Shown: positions 1 through 11,470, numbered from the stretch's first letter. The stretch: 64,000 nt of DNA from Eumeta japonica (GCA_005406025.1 BGZK01000281.1:1-64000), one strand, 5' to 3'. Translations and numbers: made by a program. Notes: generated by a model from the letters alone, not told the origin.

Positions 1-1330
1 AGAGGCGTTTGAAGGTTGTAATGATTGAGGAAGTCCCTACTCCTAGTTAATAGCCATCTTATTTCATTGCAAAAGGTTTTCCACCTCGACTGGGAAATCG
101 TCGGGCGGATCTATCAGGACATTCCGTGGTCTTCTACAGAAATGATGTTGAGGAGGCGGCTCGTATGATACGGCCGAAACTAAAATGAATTAGGATGACT
201 ACTCGCTATATCGAAGAAATGCTCTGATGCGTCCTTCATAAATTTGGAAATAGTAGGGAGCTCTAGGTCCCGGTGAAGCACAGAGTTTTTGACGTACCAT
301 GGTACGTCAGCTGCTCTTCTATAAAATTTATTCTTTACTATTTGCAGATCATATAGTATATCAGGTTGTACATGAGCAAAACTGGAATAGCGTATGTCAT
401 TACCGGCCTGATACACATTGTATATATCGTACGTTTATTACGTAACGACATTTTACTTTTTCTACCTATCATTCCGTATAAGCGGGATAGGTAAAATATG
501 GCTAATTTCCTAACACGAACGATATGATCTCTAAAATGGAGATGTTTATCGATCGTGATGCCTAAGTATTTATAGTGATGTCGTCACGGAATTGGTTGAT
601 TTAATATACGTAAGCTGGGGGTATCAAAGTGTACTGGAAACTGCACCTTACGTGGGCTATAGTTGAAGTAGATAGAAGCTGACTTTTCAGGGTTGACTTC
701 TATTCTCCAAAAGTCGGAGCCATTGAGTCAGCTCATCAATGGCTCTCTGTAACTTCAGAAGAATGTTCCCTATAATAGGTATAGGGACCTAATGACCTAA
801 TGACCTAGGGACCTAAACCTAAAACCTATATAGACCTAAGGTAAAGTGCAGTGTTGTACGCGAACAACACGAGTTGGACACCTGTCGACGGACGCGGTAT
901 ATCCTTTACGTAAGCGGAGTACAACAGCGGAGAGAGCGTGGAGCCTCGAGTTACTCCAGCTTTGATAGGTCTCATTGACGAGTACGTATTGTATTGTTGA
1001 AAGAGAAGTGGCGATTACTAATATAATGGTGGATAATTAAAACCAGACGATCTGGAAACTATAACTGATAGAACTTATATATTAAACCTGCATGCCAAAC
1101 CCTATCAAAGGCCTTTGCTACGTCAAAAAAGACCGCCACTGTCTTTCTTTTGTCTTTAAACCCTTCCGAAATGTATTCTACAAGACGGAGGGCTCGTTGT
1201 GGGCAAGAATGATTAGGTCTAAAGCCAAATTGTTCATTAATTATAAGGCCTTTTCCTATGAGATGATTACTTAAGCGAGTTTCTACATCCCTGCAGAGCC
1301 CTAAACAAGTACGTGACGTTCGCGGCATGC
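1..1330 (-). pseudogene. Jockey-clade LINE reverse transcriptase remnant
   Basis: Read on the minus strand from about 1330 down to the left edge, this is one decayed non-LTR retrotransposon reverse transcriptase. In order it shows NEQFGFRPNHSCPQ (about 1180-1230), the motif A region FFDVAKAFDRVWH (about 1080-1120), a motif B region reading GVTRGS (940-957), a motif C box reading FAYN (853-864), and the C-terminal region with KYLGITIDKH, FYLSRLYGMIGRKSKM and DLELPTISKF (about 570-190). Active jockey elements have GVPQGS-type motif B and FADD/YADD in motif C, so both catalytic aspartates of motif C are lost here. Frameshifts and stops break the frame several times, and a TTAGG-like patch interrupts it at 781-840. 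The 3' end runs out of the window. It makes no functional product. Clade assignment is from motif recognition; the family is unnamed here. Confidence 0.9.
781..840. repeat. Degenerate CCTAA-type tandem repeat
   Basis: About 60 bp made of CCTAA-containing units spaced 6 to 8 bp apart (units such as GACCTAAT and GACCTAGG). On the minus strand this reads as TTAGGTC units, close to the insect telomere motif TTAGG. It sits between motif C and the C-terminal region of the LINE reverse transcriptase and replaces the residues normally found there. Confidence 0.75.
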
Positions 1331-1419
1331 CCTACATCACGCACGAGCGGGCCCTGCGGTCACGTCTTGGCTTTGAGCCGTAGTGAGCGGCGCGCGTCTC
1401 AGACTGCATCTAGATCTAC

Positions 1420-4400
1420 ATCTGGCGTTTGTTCATATGTATACGTTGTTAATAATAATATTTATCATCCCCTCCACGTGTATAGCACGTGGTCCGAATT
1501 TTTTTTTTATGAATAGGTTTATTTGAACAAATTTATATAAAAAAAAAACTGACGGTAAATAACGTGTAGTTTGCAATTGCATTAATTACATCATTTGATA
1601 TTATTACCTTACTAATTTCAAAAAAAAAAGTTTAAATTTTATATGCATATGTATCTGATTTGTGCGTAATTATTGTGTTAGAATCCACATACGTGCCCAT
1701 GTGGATTGGTGATTAGATTGACAACTAATGTGAATATCACAAAAACCTAATAATTAAACGTTTTTCTAAATTGTCAATCAATTTCCATATAAAGCTCCTT
1801 TTGCAGTCATTTTTTTTCACATTTTTAAAACACATTACTCTAAAGTTAGATGGGGAGACGAATTTAACGACTTTGGAAGCTAACAGACGGCAAAGTGTTT
1901 CGCAGTTTTTATACACCTTTACAAAAAAGTTTGCCAAAAAAAAATTCAACCCTCTATTTAAAAAAAGCTACCCCTATTCTCTTTTTATAATTGTTTTAAA
2001 CAATTCAATGGCGATTTATAAGAGAGATCTGCTTGTATAATTTCATGATAATCGATGAAAAAATGTCTGAGTTTTTAAGGCTGTGTCATACGGACGGACA
2101 GACAAGCAACTTATGTGCAAGTTGTAAGAATTCAAATCGACAGACTAATGAGCTCATGTTTTACACAGAAAAACAGATATTTTTAATTGGAAATTTATTC
2201 CGGTTGTAATAATGAAACGTATTCTGTCATTAATCCAAAATAGATTGTTTCTAAGCATACTAATTGACAGAAAACGAATTACACAGTAAAATAAGGAATC
2301 ATTCACAGGTGTTTCGGCAATATACGGCGAGTTTGGTAAAAATCTGAAGTGCATTGCGTGGGCGATGAGATCTAAATAATCGAATGCTAATGCATGTAAA
2401 AATGTGTTTTTTGTTATTATATATTGGAATATAAGATTTAAAATGAATTATTAATATGACAATAAAATTATATTATCCTATTTTCATATTCGTTCCTTCT
2501 TATATTTGACTCTTTTACACATATTTACAAAAAAAAGTCTTCTTATTGGAAACTGACAATCATATGCAAACATATAGCAAATTTTAACCAAACTGTTTTT
2601 AGTTTCACATTGGTAGAGTCGTGCCATTAATACCATTAAATTATCTATTCAAAAAGTGCTCAGGCGAAAATAAGCGTCGTTGTGTCTATTTAAATATGTA
2701 TTTACTTAATATATTGCATTTTGATCTTATATTTCTTGATTGCTTTTGAAAAGATTACATATTGTTAGCTTATAAACTTCACATCTTATTGATTTTATAC
2801 AACTCTAGAGACAGTATACGTCATTTAAGCGCCATCTTTAGTATAGTCAAAGGAAACACAATCTCAATGAAGTAGAGATCCATTTTTTAATTAACTGCCA
2901 ATTTTCGTGACTCGGTATAGCGCTTGATGATCTAAAAATGTCAATTTTTTGAAATAGCAAATAATAGTTAACTAACAACCACCAGTTGACCGTCGAGAAT
3001 TAACATGAAAAATAAAAGAATTCTTTGGTTACATTTGTGTAATTCACAATTTTTTATTATTTTTTACTAGTCTGATTTGATACTTGACTCACAATAACAT
3101 TTATGTATACGATGTAAAATAAATAATAAAGTAATGATAACTAACGACCAGAGGCAATTAGTTTATATTTTGGTGCTTCAAAAACTTAACAATAATTAAC
3201 TATCTTCAAACAACGCACGAAATTGTAAAAAGCACACAAAGTTTAAAAGCATTCTTATACCTAATACCAAGTTCAACTATAAAAAACACACATAAGCATA
3301 TAGATATGCCGGATACAAAATTTTTCTTATTCTATTAATTGTATGAATAAGCTTTGCACAAATAAACAAGTGCTGAATAAGGATTTCACAAACCAATATA
3401 GATATATATTTATTTTTTTTATAAATTGTTTGTTATTATGTGTGTAGATACATTTCAAACTCTACCAAGTCCTGAAAATATGCGTAAATTTAGTTTTTCC
3501 ATCATAATCATATACACCCATTTCTGCAATATTTAACATACATTTTAGGTAAGCTATCCAACAGATATAGTTTCATCTACCTTTTTTTATGAGAAAATAC
3601 GCACAATAAAGAAAAATTTAAATTTCTACTTGGAAATTGTGTTGCAAACCCTCCAATATCCATTGGACTTGGTTGTGTTTGATTATATCAAGTTGAGGAC
3701 TTGGATTACAATGATTTATCGAATACTTAAGTGTCATTCCGGGACGGACTCAAGAAAAATAAAAAGCTTCAACATCTAGACTAATAGTTCCGAATCTATT
3801 ACATGTTAATTTACAAATTGTAATATTGCTTATAATATTTCTGATTTTATAACAAACTTTTTAAACAAAATCTAAAATTTCTCCTATTTCGTGTACATGA
3901 CAGGAATCATTTTCATGTATTTTTGACTGTGTTAATTAAACGTTCCTTCGATAATTTTTTTTAAATATTCAAGTGCTCATAATTTGTCCAATTATCACTG
4001 TAATGTTTACCGAGTCATTTTTAATATCTTGTAATTTCGCTTCGGCGATAATAACGCCGAGATAAACCTTCCTTATTTAAAAATCGTGAATTGTAGAAAA
4101 AATATCGAATAAAAGGGGAATCATGCCTTTTGTACTTGAATTTTTTGTTTGGCATCCATCGAAGTGGTGCTGCGATTTGATAGCGACATGACGTCAAGAT
4201 CATGGCATATCGCAACCAGAAATATCAATATCAAGAGTAGGCCTAGAAAACTTTGTCGGGTTAAGGTAAATTCTCGCTAGTATTCTTACATCTTATCCTT
4301 TTGTTTTATGTCTTGTAGATTTTCTCTTAATCCCTCTCAAGATACTCGATACTTACACCGTTCATACTTTTTTCGCTTTTTTTCTAATCAAAGAAAGAAA

Positions 4401-5100
4401 AACTAGGAGTACAACACGATATACGCCACACAATTCGTTATCACGCCTTCACGTTATCACGCCTGATCGGTCTAAACGAACTCGGGCGAGTTTGATTAAA
4501 CAGACGGACGGACACAAGTGAGTTTGAAAAAGCAACATAACTTTGAATAATTCTTACTTGAAAATGTTAAGGATTTGGATCACTTTGTTTTAATTAATAG
4601 TGTTAGCAAATCAAAAAAAAAATGGAACGAAAAATTTCCAAATTGTGGATTCGGTTGAATTTGAAATACAACGAAACATATATAGGCTGTGCTCAAAGTA
4701 AACTTCTGTTTGGGTTGATAACAAATATTAAAAAAACCAAAATTTAAATTGCCCAAAGTCTGTGAGGTGTCAGATATTGGATTGAAATCAGCTTTCGTTC
4801 ACGGCTTTAGCCGCGTGAACGAAAAGCAAAACCGTTCAAAATTCAAGTCGAGCGATCTCTGTGACAAACGTGATTCACATCCAGATCCTGTTCGCAATTT
4901 TATTTATGATTCCACTGCAATTTCCGATTTCAGGCCTAAATTTCAATCCCAATACTGCTGGAGAATGGACTGAGGTTTTTTGAATTGCCGACTTTAAAAC
5001 ACTGATAAATAATTTTTTTTTTATTTTAATAATTAAAAATAAAATTGCAATACTAGGCCGGATTCGTAATACAGTATATAAGCATCTTTGACATTTAATT
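1420..5100. other. AT-rich stretch, no gene seen
   Basis: No coding region, RNA gene or intact element is visible. Open frames here are short and of low complexity. A small inverted repeat lies at about 4791-4829, with TTTCGTTCACG arms around a GGCTTTAGCC core. Short GGACGGACAGAC-type motifs (about 2090 and 4500) are probably slivers of the dispersed repeats described below. Confidence 0.6.
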
Positions 5101-5129
5101 TTCTGTCCTAAATTAATCAACACGGTCAT

Positions 5130-5460
5130 GTGACATTGCACGCGCAGCGGCGGTCGAGAGAGAGAGACACGTTTGAAAATAAATTTCTTAGTCATATTAC
5201 AAACGCATTTCAGAGGCAGTATGGACACCTCCTCTCGGGCATTCGACATTTCAAAATCGACGCATGCATGACATCGGCGGCCTTGTGCGTCGAAATATGT
5301 CGATTATCGCCTCAATTAATATTCATTTTGGAAGAGATAAAGTGTTCGCATTTAGAAATTGAACAGTTTCGCACTGCCGTGCCGCGGCCGGCGGGCGGCG
5401 AACGCGGGCGAGGACACCTTTGGAATATTTACGGCTCGAATGCACGATGGATATAAACTG
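5130..5460. promoter_or_regulatory. GC-rich island, possible regulatory DNA
   Basis: A sharp local rise in G+C in AT-rich surroundings, with GC-rich tracts near 5140-5165 and 5380-5415 (GCCGCGGCCGG and neighbours) and a short GA run at 5157-5166. An open frame of 108 codons crosses it, but its translation shows no recognisable domain, so I read it as a by-product of base composition. A promoter, an enhancer or a non-coding exon would all fit. There is no direct evidence for transcription. Confidence 0.3.
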
Positions 5461-5769
5461 TCCATTTTTTAAAAGAACGTCGCAATAAATAATACTATCG
5501 AAAAATTATAAAACAGAATAATGATTCTATTTGAAAATTTTTTAAATAGATCAAAAATATAAAATTCTTACTCCTAGCACAATACAGATTCTTAATCCAT
5601 CCAGAGTTTCCTGACAAGTTTTTATAACCTATAAGGTTCATAAAAAAAACCTGCGGTGCATGAAATAGGTAATTGAAGCTCGAATAGTTCACCTAAGTCT
5701 TTAACAAGTTTATTGCACAGCAAACGATATAAACTGTTAACTATAATCAGAATAACTATACTCAGAAGC

Positions 5770-5940
5770 AGATTAGCAGTTTTAACCGTCCTAGGCCGCG
5801 TGGCACCGACCGTTCCTTCTCGGCTCCATTGAATATCATTTTATGTTCGCATTAGTATGTCTACCACGATTAGCCGCCCCTAATCTCTGGCCGCCCTAGG
5901 CCCAGAACTAGTTGTCCTTAAGAGAAATCCGCCACTGCCT
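5770..5940. mobile_element. hAT-type MITE remnant (one end)
   Basis: The right end reads, on the minus strand, CAGTGGCGGATTT (5926-5937 region), a terminus typical of non-autonomous hAT elements. Inside are CCGCCCTAGGCC and CCTAGGCCGCG blocks, partly inverted relative to each other. A matching left terminus is not visible, so this is probably a truncated copy with no coding capacity. Confidence 0.45.
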
Positions 5941-6239
5941 TATACCCTTTAGTATTACCCACTGCATGCGCCCATGTTTTTCTTTTTAAATTTTACGTAT
6001 ACAAGTATTTTAATGGTTGTTAAGAATTCGCAATCAAAATTTTTCGAAGCAATCTGTATGGGATTAGGAACGTGTTGTAGGTTATTGGACAAACGTGATA
6101 CATATAATTTTTTTTTTATTAAAATAATTATTTACTGCTCTTAAGTCTTTATTATTTCATGTTTCGCTTTACTCTTCGATGTTGCAAAATTTGTTGGTGT
6201 TGCACAAAAAGACAAACAGATATACAATAAAGGGAATTT

Positions 6240-6620
6240 GTAACGGTGATTTCTGCACCGCCGCGTAAGACCGCACTTCGGATTTTCATTCACAGTCGTT
6301 TCGGAGTACGGATTCTTGAGGTGTGTAGGCAAAATAATGGACAGCGTATCGATGTTCAGACTTGTACATTACAGCACGAGCTTCACAAGTGGCGGTCGGA
6401 CTACAATTGCAACGGATGAACCAATTCCGCTGCAATTTATAGATGGTGCATCGCTTGCATATATGAGATGTATACATTTCAATCGAGGGGGCGTGGTCAT
6501 GCGCTTTGTATATTTTACGCATGAGCATCACATGCACAAGATACATTGATTCGCGGTCGTACCGTAACGACCGCCGCGGTTCTCGGCTTCTGATTGGTCC
6601 CCCATGTTAATTTTATATTC
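6240..6620. promoter_or_regulatory. GC-rich promoter-like island
   Basis: GC-rich DNA carrying a GGGGCGTGG box (about 6487-6495, an Sp1/KLF-type site), an inverted repeat with GCGGTCGT arms around a 6-base loop (about 6553-6574), and an inverted CCAAT box (ATTGG, about 6593). Open frames on both strands are mutual shadows without recognisable domains. These elements together suggest a promoter or enhancer, but no gene could be tied to it. Confidence 0.3.
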
Positions 6621-7559
6621 ATCTCTTATGCTTATCACAATAGTTTTGTATTCATGATAAAATACGATATAACACAATAAAAATAAATAAGATAAGAAAT
6701 TTCAATAAAACTCTATAAACATACACAAATTTATTATTTAAATATATTAATTATTTTTATTTCTTATTATTTAAGTATCTAACTTATCGGGAAATCGTTT
6801 AAATGTATTGCAAAAATTGTGCAAGCAGAGAGACAAAGGAGCGAGCTCATATAAATCTGGTAAAAAGATCTAGTCCTAAGTAATGAGTACACGAGGAGAG
6901 TTCTGTAACTTATGAGCAGCATTGCCAATGAAAATAATTGATATAAATAACTCTAATTATGTGACCGTAAATAATTTTTCTGTCACTTTAATTCAGTTTT
7001 TTAACATAAAACCTTTTTAAAAACTCCCATACCAAAAAGCTTCCAGAGTCAGTGATGTATCGCTTTAGTCGTTGCAAACGTTGTAAATGTTTGTGTATAT
7101 CTAAGCTATTTAAGTATATTTAAAGGTTACAGCGCAAATAATGGATGTATTCTGAGAATAGCCAAACGGGACTTTCTTGTTAATGAATCAACCTATTTGT
7201 GCGCTTATGTCATTGGCCAAGAGGGTATCAGAAAAGTAGGTCAAAGTTCCTTATACGCGACGAAAAAATTAGTCATAGTTTCGTAAAGGAGAGGATTATA
7301 TGAAATCTTCTTGCGGCGAATTATAGACCTCAAAATAATCTGACATACGATTTGGATCGAAAAACAGACGCAAGTATAGCGCTACTATCCGTCCCAACTT
7401 TTTTGGAATTGAATATTTTATACATAACAAATAAACTGAAAATATTATCCTCCATTATGGAGGAGAATTATAAGAGAGGAGATTCAGAAAAAAGAAGAAA
7501 CACACAAAGACTATGGGAGGAACGCCTCCAGCACTGGGATGATTAAAGTATTAAACAAA

Positions 7560-8313
7560 AAAAAATTTAAAACCGCACAAACGTGAAGAGGACTCTCACT
7601 CTCAGAGTTCCGCACAAACTTAATTATGTATGTAGATATTTCATTCATGAAGTCTCGTTGATTTTTGTCTATTTTCAATCGGCATAAGTAGTCAAAACAA
7701 AGCATCGGTAGATACTAGCGAGATGTTGGTCCATACTGGTCCCAGGAGTTGTGAAACTTTGTTTTTTTTTGTAAAAGGGTTTTCAATTTTTTCAAATATA
7801 TCTTCTATATTTTTGAAAACTTTGAATTTTCATAGTGAGAAATTAAAAAATAATCCCATATATATTGCTCTACATCACGATACATACTCCAATTGTAAGT
7901 ATAAATTTGTAATCACAAAAAAATATTCTTCATATGTTATAACTACAGATTAAAGATTTTCAGATTTTTTTCCTTTACTTGTGCTGTGAGACCTTTCTTC
8001 TTATCAAACTTCATGATTCTAGGTCAATCTAAAGGTTTTCATTTCAAAGGTTTGCGAATTTCAAAATATAAGGCACGAGTGGCCATATTTTGGCCGTATT
8101 TTTTGATTACGTTGATTGAGAACCTTAAACTTTTTTTAAGCTAGAAAGTTTTAAAGCAAGGGATCCCAGACATAAGAATTTTGTATTAAATATCATACTT
8201 ACTCCCACGCGTCTCTGGCAAAAAAGTTCCTAGGAAACAGACGGACAAACGGACAACGAAGTGTTTTTATAAGAGTTCCTTTTTCCTTTAGAGGTACGGG
8301 ACCCTAAAAAACG
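7560..8313 (-). mobile_element. GGTTCCG-family dispersed repeat, near-full copy
   Basis: Non-coding repeat in reverse orientation. At its right edge it has the reversed start (GGTACGGGACCCTAAAAA, 8295-8312) followed inward by a GGACAAACGGACAACGAAG block (a reversed TTTGTTGTCCGTCTGTC motif), then the CATGATTCTAGGTCAA block near 8012-8027. It ends at the left with AAAACCGCACAAACG and AGAGTTCCGCAC (7568-7612), which corresponds to the GGAACCCT...CACTTGGCCGGTTTTT end of better copies. It matches the copy at 42095-42650 block by block but is more diverged. Short open frames inside it are incidental. Confidence 0.7.
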
Positions 8314-8329
8314 GTTAATCTAGCAGGCT

Positions 8330-8490
8330 ATTCTTAAAATTTCCCGCTAAGATATTTATGGATGGCAGAGCTCCTTGAGTTCAAAGACATAGTTATCTAT
8401 ATTTTTTATTGTTTTTCTCAAAATTTTGAAACACATTTGACCTTGCAGGTCATCCCTAAAACTATTTGCTATTTTCGAGCTCCGTAAATA
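8330..8490 (-). repeat. Single diverged unit of the 130-bp repeat
   Basis: One unit related to the tandem array at 9886-10345, recognisable from CTCCTTGAGTTC, GACCTTGCAGGTCATCCC and TTTTCGAGCTC blocks in the same order. From about 8540 to 8660 it is followed by short TTCGAGCT-containing segments that look like further decayed units. Confidence 0.6.
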
Positions 8491-9479
8491 ATAATAATAA
8501 GCGTTAAAAAACATACGTAACAGTAAAGTGTTGAACTGTTCGAGCTAAAAAGATTGATTTTAGAGTTCTTCAAGTTTAACAGACTTGATTTTAGTAGATT
8601 TACGAGATCTTCGAGCTTAATAGACTGATTTTAATAGCTTCAAGAGGTCTTCGAGCTGAAAACTATAGTTCTAATACGTCCAATACATTTTTTGTGCATC
8701 TATCCTCTCCCCTTTTGCTGTTGTGTTATGAAAATAACCACTTCTAAATGTGCGTATTTGAATGACAAATTCGATAATATGCAATTAATTGCAAAATATT
8801 TATCATAATTTATTATGAAATGAATGTATCGTATATTTGCAATTATACGAGATTTGATATTGGCGATTTTCAGTCTTCAAAACAGGTCCAATGGTGTTCA
8901 TTTTCCCCTAGAAGTACTTCTAAATATTTCGATGGCCGATCAGAGAGTTGTTTTGTATGAAAATGTATTTTTTCTTTAAAGTGTCTCCCCTACACGTGAA
9001 GTGGAAATTAATTTTTTTCTCGTCTATCCTATTGAGGTAACGTTGAACAGCTCACTCAAAAACTTTGCGGGTCTGTGGAAACCGTTTACGATTTTCAGTT
9101 TGGAAAATATTAAGCCTTACAATGCAAATTTTTATAAGAGCCAAAAAATGTCTTCTCTACCAGTCAAATGGTAATTCTTAGATATTTGAAAACTCACAGC
9201 ATATATACTATTGTAATTTAAATTTTACAAGTTAACGAACAATACTCGATCAACTTATAAAATGTAAATGGAGAAGTAAAAGACAAAATTTCATTTAAAT
9301 TCCATTAAAAATTACTTAGATGCATTTGTTGATTGTAAAAAATAAGTGGAAAATATAAGTTTATTTGCTACCTATTTTTATAACCTAACCTGACTTATGT
9401 AGGCCCCTTTTTAGATATTATTAGCCGCTAAACCACGAATTCAATAAATAAAAAACTCATTTTAAGTCCGTATATTGTA

Positions 9480-9545
9480 ATAGGCAACTATGGAACCCTA
9501 CACTACGTGGCCCGACACGCACTTGGCTGGTTTTTAATTTGCCAC
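9480..9545 (+). mobile_element. GGTTCCG-family repeat, 3' end fragment
   Basis: Contains TGGAACCCTACAC, then GTGGCCCGACACGCAC and TTGGCTGGTTTTT, corresponding block by block to the 3' terminus seen at 42590-42645. The rest of the element is not recognisable to its left. Confidence 0.6.
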
Positions 9546-9712
9546 CAATTCGGTCTGTATAGGGTTTTGTAGAACGATACTTGCCGACCTGCCGTTAATT
9601 TACTACAAACTACATATAAACAACACATTGAAAACTTGTAATATCCAACGCAACACAAGATAACATTTCCAATTAAAACCATATATTAAAGCGATATCTG
9701 AATAACCTCACA

Positions 9713-9886
9713 ATGGAAGTGACGAAATCGTTAAAGAACTGGAAAAACCCCGCTATTATCTTTTGTATGATTGCAATTTCGTGTATAGATGTTTCATTGG
9801 AGACGTATACCTCTCAATTCATTCCTCGTCTCTGGCAAAATATCATGCAAATGACAGAGCACAAGAAACAAAAGACAAAATATTGA
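9713..9886 (+). CDS. Small ORF of 57 codons, function unknown
   Basis: An ATG in a good insect start context (CACAATGG) opens a 57-codon frame ending in TGA at 9884-9886. The peptide begins MEVTKSLKNWKNP, has a short hydrophobic stretch (AIIFCMIAIS, about residues 14-23), and ends in a lysine-rich tail. I do not recognise it. It lies between a GGTTCCG-family end and the 130-bp tandem array, so it could be a fragment of a repeat or chance. The hydrophobic segment is preceded by several charged residues, so it is not a clean signal peptide. No splice or poly(A) evidence supports expression. Confidence 0.2.
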   Translation: MEVTKSLKNWKNPAIIFCMIAISCIDVSLETYTSQFIPRLWQNIMQMTEHKKQKTKY

Positions 9887-10345
9887 AAAATGTGTGACCT
9901 TGAAAGCCATCAATAAAACTTCCAGCTATGACGTTTACCGATGTTTTTTTGAACTCCTTGAGTTCTAAACTATAGTTGTCTATAAGACTTGAGCTTTCGA
10001 GCTTCATAATTCTAAAGACGGCTGGCCATGCAGGCCATTCCTATAACTTCCTGCTGTGAGATTCATTAATGTGTTTTTTAACTTCTTAAGTTCTAAAATA
10101 TAGTCGTCTAGAAGTTTTTGAGCTTTGCGAGCTCCATAATTCGAAAGGCTGTTGACCAAAAATGCCATCTATAAACCTTCCCAACATGATATTCGTTGAT
10201 TTGTTTTTTAACTCTTTGAATTCTTAAATACAGTCGTCTATGAGTTTTTGAGCTTTTCGGGCTCAAAACTTGTAAAAACCGTTGAACCTGCAGGTTATCC
10301 CTGAAATCTCTTGCTACTTTCGAGCTCAAAACGTTCAAACATACA
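9886..10345 (-). repeat. Tandem array of about 130-bp units
   Basis: Three full units and part of a fourth, starting at about 9907, 10035, 10165 and 10295 (periods 128, 130, 130). Each carries a CCATC/CCATTCC start, an AACTTCC(T)GCTATGA block, TTTTTTAACTCCTTGAGTTC, a TAGTCGTCTA block, TTTTTGAGCTTT and a boundary near GCAGG. The same blocks occur once or twice, in the opposite orientation, in the roughly 1-kb repeats at 14430-15540, 28090-29080, 32850-33525 and 59990-61130, so the array is an expanded module of that family. The open frame of 76 codons on the minus strand here only reflects the periodicity. Confidence 0.85.
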
Positions 10346-10599
10346 CAATTTTCATTGCAGGCAGTTAAAAAATTTCCTTGATGAAAATCACCTTACCTTG
10401 TATACCAAAATAGGCTGATTATTGCATTACCAAATTTCATTTTATATTCCTCTTCGCTAATACGATGTTTCATTATGACATTATTATAGTTGACAACCAG
10501 TGGTTGGCGAGGCTTTTCTTATTTTTTAGAACAACATTTTCTAAAATTAGAATTAAAATATATAAAAACTTAATATATTTAAAAGAAGGAAAATTTTCC

Positions 10600-11470
10600 T
10601 TATAATTTTATTGGTTTCATGTTAACCTCCCACTTGATCGAGGCACATTTGTATATTAATTGAATCCATTGTAAAAGACATGTTTTTGGAAGTATTTTCA
10701 ATGGTTTTTCAAAACATAGTTAAGTTTTCAATAGTCTCTTGGAACGCATTCTCTTCCACTTTGGAGCTCTTAAGTCGTATAACTCTATGCTTGTCTTTTA
10801 TTTTCGTGACGATGCTCACAATCATTTATAATTACTGTCCTTTGAGTTTCGAGCGATAATGTATTGCAATGTCCCGGTTTTGTCGAAAGAAGAAGCAACC
10901 ATTTTGTTTCCAATGCTACGAGTTTTTATAACTTTTGTGGATCAATCTTCAAATGAAAAGACCTATCGACGATCGGCTTTTTCTTTCAGGCTCAAAGCTG
11001 TACATCCAGCTCTCGTCACCTGTGGCTATATTGTACACAGCCGATGGTTATCCTTCATCATATTCTGTTATCACTTTACGACACCATCGTGTGATATCGT
11101 AAAATGATAACAGAATCGCAGTAGTTGGTGCAGTGGTCATCTGTTAAATCGTGCGGTACCCGTTGACAGCAAATCTTCGGAATTTTCGATGTGCATGCAA
11201 CGCCTTTTGCACTCGGCTCAAACCATGTGAACAAAATCATAATATCGTATGAACTTGTTCACATGTAATTTCTCTGTTAATTTTAATTAGTTACTGTACA
11301 GTATCAATATTAATTCCGGTAGTTGCAGTTACCGGCCGATGTTCACGTAAATCCTCAAAGAGGCATTCGGTGAACTAGAAATAAGCAGAACTACGAGGTG
11401 GAGCTTCATCATCAAACGTCCATCGAAGTCTCTGGAGACTTTCTTGTTGACTCAAGTGACAAAGAAAACA
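10600..11470 (-). pseudogene. Mariner transposase pseudogene
   Basis: On the minus strand, fragments of a mariner DDD-type transposase appear in the right order but in different frames. They are a LREHRPVTATT-like segment (compare LREGRPSTATT, about 11320-11350), a helix-turn-helix region reading REITCEQVHTIL (about 11250-11300), GLSRVQKALHAH (about 11190-11225), the ATGDESWMYSFEPE block carrying the second catalytic aspartate (about 10985-11030), and TKVIKTRSIGNKMVASSF (about 10890-10945). Stops and frameshifts make it inactive. Terminal inverted repeats are not clear. It resembles the irritans/cecropia-like group more than mauritiana, but subfamily is uncertain. Confidence 0.8.

Noticed and set aside
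5130..5456. Open frame of 108 codons on the plus strand
   Set aside because: It crosses a GC-rich island, shows no domain, and its antisense strand is open too. Composition explains it.
7352..7546. Plus-strand frame ending MEENYKRGDSEKRRNTQRLW
   Set aside because: The tail looks protein-like (charged, possibly from a transposase), but I could not place it in any family and it lacks upstream support.
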